In this document: positions 1 to 6,161 of the stretch, piece by piece
Layout: the number at the start of each line of letters is the position of its first letter
How positions within the stretch are numbered: the first letter of the stretch is position 1
From: Chloroflexota bacterium
GTDB lineage: Bacteria > Chloroflexota > Limnocylindria > Limnocylindrales > CSP1-4
Assembly (NCBI GenBank): GCA_013698385.1
Contig: JACCVB010000204.1
Location: 1-13,649 of the forward strand
Direction: 5' to 3'
Length of the DNA: 13,649 nt
The notes under the pieces: model-generated
Databases searched by the model: none
Told to the model about the DNA's origin: nothing
The model's input: the letters and a program-made list of their open reading frames with translations, nothing else
Translations under genes and position numbers: made by a program

Positions 1-1
1 G

Positions 2-127
2 GGTCGTGAGGCCTCCAAGGACTTCCTCAAGATCAGCCCGGAGATCGCGGCCGACATCGACCGACGCATCCGCGGCAAGATCAATGAGGTGGTCATCCCG
101 GTCGAGGGCATCCAGGAAGCCGAGTAA
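2..127 (+). CDS. recA: RecA recombinase, C-terminal fragment
   Basis: Only the last 41 codons are present; the gene enters from the left edge and ends with TAA. RecA is the ATP-dependent strand-exchange and LexA-coprotease filament protein of homologous recombination and the SOS response. The fragment reads GREASKDFLKISPEIAADID and then an Arg/Lys-rich helix. This resembles the end of the RecA C-terminal domain, where a 'G(K/R)ENA..YL.ENPE.A.EIE..IR' pattern is usual. The last residues (VEGIQEAE) form the short acidic tail typical of RecA. The stop overlaps the next start in TAATG, and recX follows, which strongly supports the identity. No ATPase motif is visible because the core lies outside the window. 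Confidence 0.92.
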   Translation, partial: GREASKDFLKISPEIAADIDRRIRGKINEVVIPVEGIQEAE

Positions 128-738
128 TGCCCGTGGCGGGACGGCCTACCCGACCGCGGGAGTCGTTCGCGGAGCGTCGGGAGCGACGCGCAGCGGTAGA
201 TGATCCGGCCGTCGTCCTCGAGGCGGCGGCCCGGTTCCTCGAGGCGCGATCCCGGTCCGTGACCGAGGTCCGCCGCCGACTGGGTGGCGCCGGCTACCGG
301 TCGGACCTCATCGACGGCGCGATCGAGCGCCTGACCGAGCTCGGCATGTTGGACGACGAGACCTTTGCGCGGGCCTGGGTCGAGTCGCGCGACCGGGCGA
401 GACCGCGCGGCGAGCGGGCGATCCGCGAGGAACTGCGCCTGAAGGGGATCGATCGTTCGACGGCCGACCTCGTGCTCAGGGAGCGTCGCGAAGCGGGGTC
501 GGCGGCGACCACGGACGCGGAGATGGCGAACGCACCGCGGCAAAGTGCCGACCGGATCGCGGCCGACCGGCTGGTGGCGAAGCACGCCCGGGCCCTTGGG
601 CGCATCGCCGACCCTCGCCAGCGTCGGCAACGGACCTATGCCCTGCTGGCCCGGAACGGGTTCGATCCAGAGGTCTGCCGCGAGTCCGCTGCGCGCCTCG
701 CGGATGAGTCGTTGCCTTCCGACACCGCACCGGACTGA
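127..738 (+). CDS. recX: RecX regulatory protein
   Basis: RecX binds RecA filaments and limits their extension or ATPase activity in the cytoplasm. The 203-residue product has the family pattern: a helix with 'AARFLEARSRSVTEVRRRL', then 'GMLDDETFARAWVESR', then 'RPRGERAIREELRLKGI', and a C-terminal repeat ending 'LLARNGFDPEV'. These are successive three-helix repeats. The length is slightly above the usual 150-200 because of an N-terminal Arg-rich segment (about residues 1-25) and a polar insert near residues 120-140. The ATG shares its A with the recA stop (TAATG), and AGGA lies 9 nt upstream inside recA. Expression is therefore probably translationally coupled to recA. Confidence 0.95.
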   Translation: MPVAGRPTRPRESFAERRERRAAVDDPAVVLEAAARFLEARSRSVTEVRRRLGGAGYRSDLIDGAIERLTELGMLDDETFARAWVESRDRARPRGERAIREELRLKGIDRSTADLVLRERREAGSAATTDAEMANAPRQSADRIAADRLVAKHARALGRIADPRQRRQRTYALLARNGFDPEVCRESAARLADESLPSDTAPD

Positions 739-770
739 ACCGTCACACACGGGACCCGTCCAGCCATGGT

Positions 771-789
771 GCCGCGGACGGCACGCGGC
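771..789 (+). other. GC-rich hairpin downstream of recX
   Basis: GCCGCG (771-776) pairs with CGCGGC (784-789) around a 7-nt loop, 33 nt after the recX stop. There is no T-run after it, so it is at best a weak terminator for recA-recX. An alternative 5-bp stem, GTGCC/GGCAC, overlaps it. The remainder of the 739-903 gap shows another small stem (CCGGC/GCCGG, 855-869) and the purine-rich ribosome site of the next gene. I found no convincing promoter pair there. Confidence 0.3.
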
Positions 790-903
790 AGGGACCAAGG
801 TCAGGGTTCCGGAACGGGGCCAGCCGAGGGGACACTCCGGGTCAGGTATCGATCCCGGCAGCTCGCCGGCGACTTCCTTCATCCGGGGCAGGAGAGCACA
901 TCG

Positions 904-1671
904 ATGAACAGGCGAAAGCGGATGACCGGACTGGCCGGTACCGGGGCGATGCTCCTGGTGCTGTCACTGAGCGGCGTGGTCGCCGCGGCCAACGTCCTGG
1001 TCGGGACCACGGTGATCACGGTCGCTGACCCGACGGTTGACCCGACCCTCGACCCGATCGTCGACACGTCGCTGACCTACGAGGACGTCGACGGCAACGG
1101 GATCGACGACGACTGCCAGGCGGTCCCTGCCACGACAGATGAGGCAGCTGCCGCTGCGGCCGCCACCGCGCTCGACGCGAATGGCGATGGCGTGGTGGCT
1201 CAGTCCGAGGGCGCACAGAGCGCGATCACTGGTGGCAAGAACTGCAATCACGGTGGCTACGTCAGCCAGCTGGCCAAGTCGGGTCAGACCTGCGACGCGA
1301 CCGCGCCCGACGCCACGGTCCCCGACGAGGCCGAGACGGACGCGACCGAGCCCGAACAGGGTGACGCCAACGACCAGGGCGACGACGAACAGGGTGACGC
1401 CAACGACCAGGGCGACGACGAACAGGGCGACGCCAACGACCAGGGCGACGACGAGCAGGGCTCGGAGGATTGTGCCGACAAGGCCGCGCACGACGTCGCC
1501 AAGGCCGAGCGCAAGGCCGCACATGAGACGGCCAAGGTCGCTCGCAAGACCGCGCACGAAGCCGCGAAGGCGGAGCGCAAGGCTGTACACGAGGCCGCCA
1601 GGGCCGACCGCCAGTCAAAGCACAGCGCTTCTGATGCCGCAAAGACCAAGGGCAAGTCGCGCGGGCATTGA
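904..1671 (+). CDS. Secreted EF-hand-like protein with acidic and basic 11-residue repeats (unknown function)
   Basis: I do not recognise a named family. The start is the ATG at 904, with AGGAGA about 10 nt upstream; in-frame upstream starts would bury the signal peptide. Residues 1-29 are a signal peptide: MNRRKR, a hydrophobic core, then VAAA as the likely cleavage site. Residues 61-70 (DVDGNGIDDD) resemble thrombospondin-3 or EF-hand calcium loops, and residues 91-102 (DANGDGVVAQSE) fit the canonical EF-hand pattern with Asp/Asn at 1, 3, 5 and Glu at 12. A 'CNHGGYVS' motif follows. Residues 151-183 are three exact copies of an acidic 11-mer starting EQGDAND. C190 is followed by five basic Ala-rich 11-mers (193-247) of the form KAAHEAAKAER, likely helical. 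It ends TKGKSRGH, so the protein is strongly charge-segregated. The length is 255 residues. It is probably extracellular or wall-associated and may bind calcium or a polyanion; that role is inference only. Confidence 0.8.
   Translation: MNRRKRMTGLAGTGAMLLVLSLSGVVAAANVLVGTTVITVADPTVDPTLDPIVDTSLTYEDVDGNGIDDDCQAVPATTDEAAAAAAATALDANGDGVVAQSEGAQSAITGGKNCNHGGYVSQLAKSGQTCDATAPDATVPDEAETDATEPEQGDANDQGDDEQGDANDQGDDEQGDANDQGDDEQGSEDCADKAAHDVAKAERKAAHETAKVARKTAHEAAKAERKAVHEAARADRQSKHSASDAAKTKGKSRGH
1354..1460 (+). repeat. 33-bp tandem repeat, three full copies plus a partial
   Basis: Units occupy 1354-1386, 1387-1419 and 1420-1452, followed by an 8-base partial copy. The copies differ by a single third-position change (GGT to GGC) in the third unit. 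Each encodes an acidic 11-residue unit, EQGDANDQGDD. The near identity at synonymous positions suggests recent expansion and a copy number that could vary between strains. Confidence 0.95.
1480..1644 (+). repeat. Degenerate 33-bp / 11-residue hendecad array, five units
   Basis: Five in-frame 11-residue units occupy residues 193-247 of the secreted protein. They begin KAAHDVAKAER, KAAHETAKVAR, KTAHEAAKAER, KAVHEAARADR, with a final weak QSKHSASDAAK. His sits at position 4 in every unit, and Ala, Lys and Arg spacing is conserved while the codons have diverged. An 11-residue period with Ala-rich, charged composition suits an extended amphipathic helix or right-handed coiled coil, and recalls the 11-mers of group 3 LEA proteins. 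The period equals that of the acidic repeats immediately upstream. Confidence 0.85.
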
Positions 1672-1694
1672 CCTGAGCGGTCACCCAGGACGCC

Positions 1695-1724
1695 GGAGCG
1701 GCGGCCCGCAAGGGTCGCCGCTTC
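1695..1724 (+). terminator. Hairpin terminator with GCAA tetraloop
   Basis: GGAGCGGCGGCCC (1695-1707) pairs with GGGTCGCCGCTTC (1712-1724). This gives 13 continuous pairs, two of them G-U, capped by the GNRA-type tetraloop GCAA. It starts 24 nt after the stop of the secreted repeat protein. The following bases (TCGATTCC) are only modestly T-rich, so termination strength is uncertain, but position and stability favour a terminator separating this gene from rny. Confidence 0.68.
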
Positions 1725-1744
1725 TCGATTCCCGGAGTCCGAGG

Positions 1745-1773
1745 TTGCGCGCCCGGCGGGGCGGCCGTAGGCT
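1745..1773 (+). promoter_or_regulatory. Candidate promoter for rny
   Basis: TTGCGC (1745-1750) and TAGGCT (1768-1773) are 17 nt apart, just after the terminator hairpin. The -10 keeps only the TAnnnT core. The same TAGGCT hexamer stands just before the PHP-gene start. Transcription from here would begin near 1780 and give rny a leader of about 200 nt. Confidence 0.45.
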
Positions 1774-1903
1774 ATGTGGACAAGTTCGGGGCTCCGCACT
1801 ATCGGTGTCCTGCGCGACGAACCCGGCCGATCGCGGCCCACCGAGGGAGTCCAGCCATCCGTGATGGCGACGGACCGGCACCACCCCGAGATCGCGGAGT
1901 GGA

Positions 1904-1977
1904 GTCCTCCTCACGACGCGGTCGCTCCTCGCACACGTGACGCGTCCGGCCGCCTGATCCGGTCCGGATGGGAGGAC
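1904..1977 (+). promoter_or_regulatory. Possible Shine-Dalgarno-sequestering pairing in the rny leader
   Basis: GTCCTCC at 1904-1910 is a perfect 7-base complement of GGAGGAC at 1971-1977, which contains the rny ribosome-binding site (GGGAGGA, start at 1981). A local hairpin ATCCG-GTC-CGGAT (1957-1969) sits just before it. The rest of the 309-bp gap (1672-1980) stays open in the rny frame from 1774 but looks non-coding. Whether the pairing forms is inference. Confidence 0.3.
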
Positions 1978-1980
1978 AAC

Positions 1981-3510
1981 ATGGACACACCGGTCGTGGT
2001 GGCGGTGGCCCTCGTGGCCATCGTCGGCGGAGCCGTACTCGGCGCGCTCGCTCGCAGCATGTGGGCGTCGCAGGGGATGAAGGCGGCTCGGGCGGAAGCG
2101 AGGCGCATCGAAGCGGAGGCTCGCGCCCGTCAGAAGGAACTCATCCTCGAAGCGAAGGACGAGAAGCTTCGACTCGGACGCGAGGCTGAGGAAGAGGCTC
2201 GCGCACGGCGTACTGAACTTGCCGGCCAGGAGCGTCGTCTCGTCCAGCGGGATGAGCAGCTCGATCAGCGCTCGGAGATGCTCGAGCAGCGCGACCGCAA
2301 GCTCCTCGAACGCGAGCGCGACCTCGACAAGTCGAAGGAGGACCTCGCCCGCGCCACGCAGGACCAGGTCGCGGCTCTCGAGCGGGTCGCGGGCCTGTCT
2401 GCCGACGACGCCAAGTCGATGCTCATGGAAGCCGTCCGCGCCGAGGCGGAGCACGACGCAGTCAAGATCGCCCGCGCGATCGAGCGCTCGGCGCGCGAAG
2501 AGGCCCAGGACAAGGCACGCGATATCGTCCTGACCGCGATGCAGCGCGTGGCCGCGGATCACACCGCCGAACACACGGTCAGCGTCGTCCATCTCCCGTC
2601 GGACGAGATGAAGGGTCGGATCATCGGCCGCGAGGGCCGCAACATCCGTGCGCTGGAGCAGGCCACTGGAATCGACCTGATCATCGACGACACGCCCGAG
2701 ACGGTCATCCTGAGCGGGTTCGACCCGGTCCGCCGCGAAGTCGCCCGGATCGCCCTGACCAAGCTGCTGGCCGACGGCCGGATCCACCCCGGTCGGATCG
2801 AGGAGGTCGTCGCCAAGGCGCGAGCCGAGGTCGAACTGGTCATGCGCCAGGCCGGCGAGACCGCCGCCTACGAAGCGGGCGTGCCAGGTCTGCCGGCCGA
2901 GATCATCCAGCTCCTCGGTCGCCTCAAGTACCGCACGAGCTACGGGCAGAACGTGCTCAACCACGTGGTCGAGACGAGTCACCTGGCAGCGGTGATCGCG
3001 GCCGAGATCGGCGCCGACGTGCAGATCGCCAAGATGGGCGGCCTGCTCCATGACATCGGCAAGGCGGTGGACCACGAAGTGGAGGGCCCGCACGCTGCCA
3101 TCGGGGCGCAGATCGCTCAGCGCCACAACCTGCCATTCAAGGTCATCAATGCGATCGCCGCCCATCATCAGGAGGTCGAGTACGCCTGCCAGGAGGCGCC
3201 GATCGTCCAGGTCGCCGACGCCATCAGCGCCTCCCGGCCGGGCGCCCGCGGCGAAGGGATGGACACCTACGTCAAGCGCCTCGAGGATCTCCAGGCGATC
3301 GCCGAGAGCTTCGGTGGGGTGGAGCGCTCCTTCGCGGTCCAGGCCGGGCGTGAAGTCCGCATCCTCGTCCGGCCCGAGGAGATCGACGATCTGACCGCGA
3401 CGCGGCTGGCCCGCGATATCGTCAAGAAGATCGAGGAGCAGCTGACCTACCCGGGTCAGATCAAGGTGACCGTCATCCGCGAGACGCGCGCGGTGGAGTA
3501 CGCGAAATAA
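1981..3510 (+). CDS. rny: Ribonuclease Y
   Basis: RNase Y is the membrane-anchored endoribonuclease that initiates mRNA decay in bacteria lacking RNase E-led turnover. The 509-residue product matches the usual length (about 520). Residues about 4-24 form the N-terminal membrane anchor. Residues about 35-170 are a highly charged Glu/Arg/Lys coiled coil. A KH RNA-binding domain follows, with GRIIGREGRN at 212-221. The HD domain has its catalytic His-Asp pair at 357-358 (LLHDIGKA), with downstream AHHQEVE. The ATG at 1981 has GGGAGGA 5 nt upstream. A longer in-frame start at 1774 would put 69 polar residues before the anchor and abut the -10 element, so it is rejected. The downstream YmdB-type gene is a conserved neighbour, as in Bacillus. 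Confidence 0.97.
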   Translation: MDTPVVVAVALVAIVGGAVLGALARSMWASQGMKAARAEARRIEAEARARQKELILEAKDEKLRLGREAEEEARARRTELAGQERRLVQRDEQLDQRSEMLEQRDRKLLERERDLDKSKEDLARATQDQVAALERVAGLSADDAKSMLMEAVRAEAEHDAVKIARAIERSAREEAQDKARDIVLTAMQRVAADHTAEHTVSVVHLPSDEMKGRIIGREGRNIRALEQATGIDLIIDDTPETVILSGFDPVRREVARIALTKLLADGRIHPGRIEEVVAKARAEVELVMRQAGETAAYEAGVPGLPAEIIQLLGRLKYRTSYGQNVLNHVVETSHLAAVIAAEIGADVQIAKMGGLLHDIGKAVDHEVEGPHAAIGAQIAQRHNLPFKVINAIAAHHQEVEYACQEAPIVQVADAISASRPGARGEGMDTYVKRLEDLQAIAESFGGVERSFAVQAGREVRILVRPEEIDDLTATRLARDIVKKIEEQLTYPGQIKVTVIRETRAVEYAK

Positions 3511-3614
3511 GCTCGTCCGCGACGGGGAATGGTGGCGGGCCGATCGGGCTGACCCGTCTGGGCAACCCGGCCAACGGCGATGCACCGCGCCCGCGGGGAG
3601 CCTGCCGGATCCTG

Positions 3615-4400
3615 ATGATCGGCGACCTGATCGGCAAGCCGGGCAGACTGGCCGTCGAACAGATCCTTCAAGAGCTGCGCCATGACCGGGGCATCGACTT
3701 CGTCACGGCGAATGGCGAGAACGTCGCCGGCGGGATGGGCCTCACGCCCTCCACTGCCGATGCGATCCTCGCCTCGGGCGTGGACGTCATCACGAGCGGC
3801 AACCACATCTGGGACAAGCGCGAGATCTATCCGTATCTCGACGCGAACGACCGCGTCCTTCGGCCGCATAACTACGGCACGCACGAGGTGCCCGGGCGCG
3901 GGTTCGGCGTCTACGAGGCGCTCGATGGCAGCCAGCTGGCCGTCATCAACCTCCAGGGCCGGACCTTCATGCAGCCGATCGAGAACCCCTTCACCGATGC
4001 CGACGCGTTGCTCGACGAATCGTCGTCGCCCGAGCCCCTGCCACCGATCCGCCTGGTCGACTTCCACTGCGAGCTTACGTCGGAGAAGAATGCCCTCGGG
4101 CTCCACCTCGACGGCCGGGTCAGCGTCGTCGTGGGCACGCATACCCACGTCGTCACGGGCGACGAGCGGATCCTGCCCGGCGGCACGGCATACCAGACCG
4201 ACCTCGGCATGACCGGCCCGGTCTGGAGCGTCATCGGCTTTGCGCCGCGCACGGTCCTGCCACGGTTCATCAACGCGCTGCCGACCCGCTTCGAGGTGGG
4301 GGAGGGGCCGGTCGTGTTCAATGCGCTGCAAGTCGACATCGACCCGGCGACCGGCCGCGCCCTCGCGATGGAGCGCATCCAGCGCCTCGTCGAGGTGTAG
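3615..4400 (+). CDS. YmdB-type metallophosphoesterase (cyclic-nucleotide phosphodiesterase family)
   Basis: This is a TIGR00282/YmdB-like binuclear-metal phosphodiesterase. The Bacillus subtilis homologue hydrolyses 2',3'-cyclic nucleotides and influences biofilm genes and RNase Y-linked RNA turnover. The 261-residue product carries the metal-site blocks: GD (D4), NGEN (E35, N36), GNHIWDK (N63, H64), DFHCELTSEK (H151) and GTHTHV (H176, H178), plus AYQTDLGMTG. The start is uncertain. Family members usually begin with about four residues before 'IGD', and the sequence just upstream encodes CRIL in frame. No ATG, GTG or TTG lies further upstream in frame, and the best purine-rich site (GGGGAG, 3595-3600) is 14 nt from the ATG but 11 nt from a CTG at 3612. 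The gene follows rny after 104 bp without a clear terminator, so cotranscription is likely. Confidence 0.93.
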   Translation: MIGDLIGKPGRLAVEQILQELRHDRGIDFVTANGENVAGGMGLTPSTADAILASGVDVITSGNHIWDKREIYPYLDANDRVLRPHNYGTHEVPGRGFGVYEALDGSQLAVINLQGRTFMQPIENPFTDADALLDESSSPEPLPPIRLVDFHCELTSEKNALGLHLDGRVSVVVGTHTHVVTGDERILPGGTAYQTDLGMTGPVWSVIGFAPRTVLPRFINALPTRFEVGEGPVVFNALQVDIDPATGRALAMERIQRLVEV

Positions 4401-4417
4401 CGCCGACGGGTGCCTGC

Positions 4418-4423
4418 TAGGCT
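4418..4423 (+). promoter_or_regulatory. TAGGCT -10 element giving a probable leaderless mRNA
   Basis: TAGGCT (4418-4423) ends 7 nt before the ATG at 4431, the spacing expected between a -10 hexamer and the first transcribed base. No ribosome-binding site lies before this ATG. The -35 region is weak. The same hexamer serves the candidate rny promoter. This supports transcription starting at or within a base of the start codon. Confidence 0.45.
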
Positions 4424-4430
4424 CGGCTCC

Positions 4431-5366
4431 ATGGAACCTGGCCCGAGGCGCCCACCCCGCCGAAAGCGTCACGATCCGGTGTCAAGCGCCGAGCCGATCG
4501 TCCCGCCGGGACCGTCCACGGTGGACCTGCACGCCCACACGACCCGTTCGGATGGGATCCTCGCGCCGGGCGACCTCGTCGCCCAGGCCTTTGCGGCAGG
4601 CGTGCGGACCTTCGCGCTGACGGACCACGACACGCTGGCCGGCTACCGGGACGTCGTGGCGTCGGACGCCATCCCACCCGGCATGACGCTGCTGCCCGGA
4701 GTGGAGATCAACGCGCTCGTCACCCGCGACCTCGGCCTGTGGGAGGGCGAGCTGCACATCCTGGGCTTCGGCATGGACCCGGACGACGACGAATTCGAGG
4801 CGACGATGCGCACGCAGCGGGCGCGCCGCCGGACGCGCTTCGAGCGCACGGTCGAGCGACTGCGCGAGCTCGAACTCGCGATCGACTCCCAGGTCGAGGC
4901 CATGACGACCGAGGACGACGACGCCCTCGGCCGACCGACGATCGCTCGGGCACTCATCGAGGCCGGCTTCGCCTCGAGCGTCGAGGATGCCTTCCAGCGC
5001 CTGATCGGCCACGGCGGTCCCGCCTATATCCCGCGTGAGGGTCTCCAGCCGACCGAGGCGATCAAGGTGATCGCGGCGGCCGGAGGCATCCCGGTGCTGG
5101 CCCATTTCGGCGAGGCTCCCTCGAGGGTGCCACTGCTGCGCGAGCTCAGGGAAGCCGGGCTGGCCGGCCTGGAGGTCTACTATCGCTCGTTCGACACGCC
5201 GACCGTGGCGGCCGTCGCCGATGTGGCGCGGGAGCTGCGCCTCCTCGCCACGGGCGGCACTGACTACCACGGCGACCTGGGTACCTATGCGGAGACGCAC
5301 GCCCTGTGCTGGGTGCCGCCCGAGGTCGGCGTGCAGCTCACGAACCGGTCGGCGCCTCGTCCTTGA
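4431..5366 (+). CDS. PHP-domain nuclease/phosphatase (RNase AM / YciV-like)
   Basis: PHP-domain proteins of this branch hydrolyse phosphate esters at a three-metal site. The E. coli homologue (YciV, RNase AM) acts as a 5'-3' exoribonuclease trimming rRNA ends and on 3',5'-nucleoside bisphosphates. From the ATG at 4431 the 311-residue product has a disordered Pro/Arg-rich lead (1-29). The PHP motifs follow: DLHAHTTRSDG (H34, H36, D41), LTDHDT (D65, H66), GVEI (E92), HILGF (H109), GRPTIARAL, PVLAHF, GLEVYY and GGTDYHG. An alternative GTG at 4410 adds seven residues. The ATG is preferred because of the -10-like element 7 nt before it. The last 29 bp overlap the convergent TerC gene. Substrate assignment by homology is likely but not certain. 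Confidence 0.9.
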   Translation: MEPGPRRPPRRKRHDPVSSAEPIVPPGPSTVDLHAHTTRSDGILAPGDLVAQAFAAGVRTFALTDHDTLAGYRDVVASDAIPPGMTLLPGVEINALVTRDLGLWEGELHILGFGMDPDDDEFEATMRTQRARRRTRFERTVERLRELELAIDSQVEAMTTEDDDALGRPTIARALIEAGFASSVEDAFQRLIGHGGPAYIPREGLQPTEAIKVIAAAGGIPVLAHFGEAPSRVPLLRELREAGLAGLEVYYRSFDTPTVAAVADVARELRLLATGGTDYHGDLGTYAETHALCWVPPEVGVQLTNRSAPRP

Positions 5367-6111
5367 CATAGGTCGGACGGAGTTCGACCGGTCCGCCCTT
5401 CTTCCGCGTGCGGCGCAGGTTGAGCGCCTCGACGAAGACGCTGAAGCCCATGGCTGCGTAGATATACGCCTTGTCCACGTGGAGCCCGAAGCCGTCCGCG
5501 ATCAGGGTCACGCCGATCAGCAACAGGAAGGCGAGGGCCAGCATCTTGACCGACGGGTGCTTGTGGACGAACCGGGAAAGGGGACCGGAGGCGACGAGCA
5601 TGACCCCGACGGCGATGACCACGGCCATGATCATCACGACGACCTCGTCGACCATGCCCACCGCCGTCAGGACGGAATCGAGCGAGAAGACGATATCAAG
5701 CAGGACGATCTGCGCCAGCACGCCGCCAAAAGACGCCGTCCCGCTCGCCTGTGCCTCGTGTGCCTCCGTGCCCTCGAGCGATTCGTGGATCTCCGAGGTG
5801 GCCTTCCAGAGCAGGAACAGGCCACCCGCGATCAGGATCACGTCACGCCACGACAGATCGCGCCCAAGGATCGTCACGAGGGGCTGGGTCAGCCCGACGA
5901 TGAACGAGATCGCCAACAGCAGGACGATCCGCATGCCCATGGCGAGGCCGAGACCGATGAGCCGGCCCTGGTCCCGCCGCTCCGCTGGCAGACGCTGGAC
6001 GAGGATCGAGATGAAGATGACGTTGTCGATGCCGAGCACGATCTCGAGCACCGTCAGCGTGATCAGGGCGATCCAGGTCTCCGGATTCGAGAAGAGGGTG
6101 ATCAGATCCAT
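5338..6111 (-). CDS. TerC-family integral membrane protein (probable Mn2+ exporter)
   Basis: TerC/YkoY/YjbE proteins export manganese, and in Bacillus they help metallate secreted enzymes. The 257-residue product is almost entirely membrane helices (about seven). It has the family's acidic signatures in the membrane, VLGIDNVIFISI (D29, N30) and LLDIVFSLDSVLTAVGM (D139, D145), and a Lys/Arg-rich cytosolic tail. The start is the ATG whose complement is 6109-6111; a longer open frame to 6312 runs across miaB and lacks membrane character. No Shine-Dalgarno precedes it. TATCCT ends 6 nt upstream, suggesting a leaderless transcript. Only 50 bp separate it from divergent miaB, so there is no room for the manganese (yybP-ykoY) riboswitch that often precedes such genes. 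Its 3' end overlaps the PHP gene by 29 bp. Confidence 0.93.
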   Translation of the reverse strand: MDLITLFSNPETWIALITLTVLEIVLGIDNVIFISILVQRLPAERRDQGRLIGLGLAMGMRIVLLLAISFIVGLTQPLVTILGRDLSWRDVILIAGGLFLLWKATSEIHESLEGTEAHEAQASGTASFGGVLAQIVLLDIVFSLDSVLTAVGMVDEVVVMIMAVVIAVGVMLVASGPLSRFVHKHPSVKMLALAFLLLIGVTLIADGFGLHVDKAYIYAAMGFSVFVEALNLRRTRKKGGPVELRPTYVKDEAPTGS

Positions 6112-6117
6112 CGCCGA

Positions 6118-6123
6118 AGGATA
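6118..6123 (-). promoter_or_regulatory. TATCCT -10 element for terC
   Basis: On the minus strand TATCCT matches the -10 consensus at four of six positions and ends 6 nt before the terC ATG. No ribosome-binding site is present. No good -35 is seen at 17-18 nt. Together these suggest a leaderless terC mRNA. Confidence 0.4.
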
Positions 6124-6146
6124 ACGAGCACCCTGACGGGCCGGCG

Positions 6147-6152
6147 TACCAT
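6147..6152 (+). promoter_or_regulatory. TACCAT -10 element for miaB
   Basis: TACCAT has the TAnnnT core and ends 9 nt before the GTG start of miaB, with no Shine-Dalgarno between. It lies within the 50-bp divergent gap shared with terC, so the two promoters would overlap back to back. No clear -35 is visible. Confidence 0.35.
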
Positions 6153-6161
6153 GGCCCGACC

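Noticed and set aside
807..815. TTCCGGAA palindrome and GGAAC as operator or ECF-sigma -35
   Set aside because: No matching -10 at the required spacing and no second operator copy; short GC-rich palindromes occur by chance here.
1354..1460. Short CRISPR-like array suggested by the 33-bp period
   Set aside because: Units abut without spacers and are in frame inside a secreted protein gene.
1774..1980. 69-residue N-terminal extension of RNase Y or a small separate gene
   Set aside because: It would place polar sequence before the membrane anchor, its ATG abuts the -10 hexamer, and 1981 has the only good ribosome site.
1681..3585. 634-codon open frame on the minus strand
   Set aside because: It lies antisense to rny, whose anchor, KH and HD motifs are unmistakable; long antisense frames are common at this G+C.
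3456..4472. 338-codon minus-strand open frame
   Set aside because: It mirrors the YmdB-type gene and shows no recognisable motif.
5363..5368. TTGACA hexamer at the end of the PHP gene
   Set aside because: It lies within antisense terC coding sequence, with no fitting -10 and no plus-strand gene downstream.
6112..6161. Manganese riboswitch before terC
   Set aside because: The 50-bp gap is too short to hold a yybP-ykoY aptamer.
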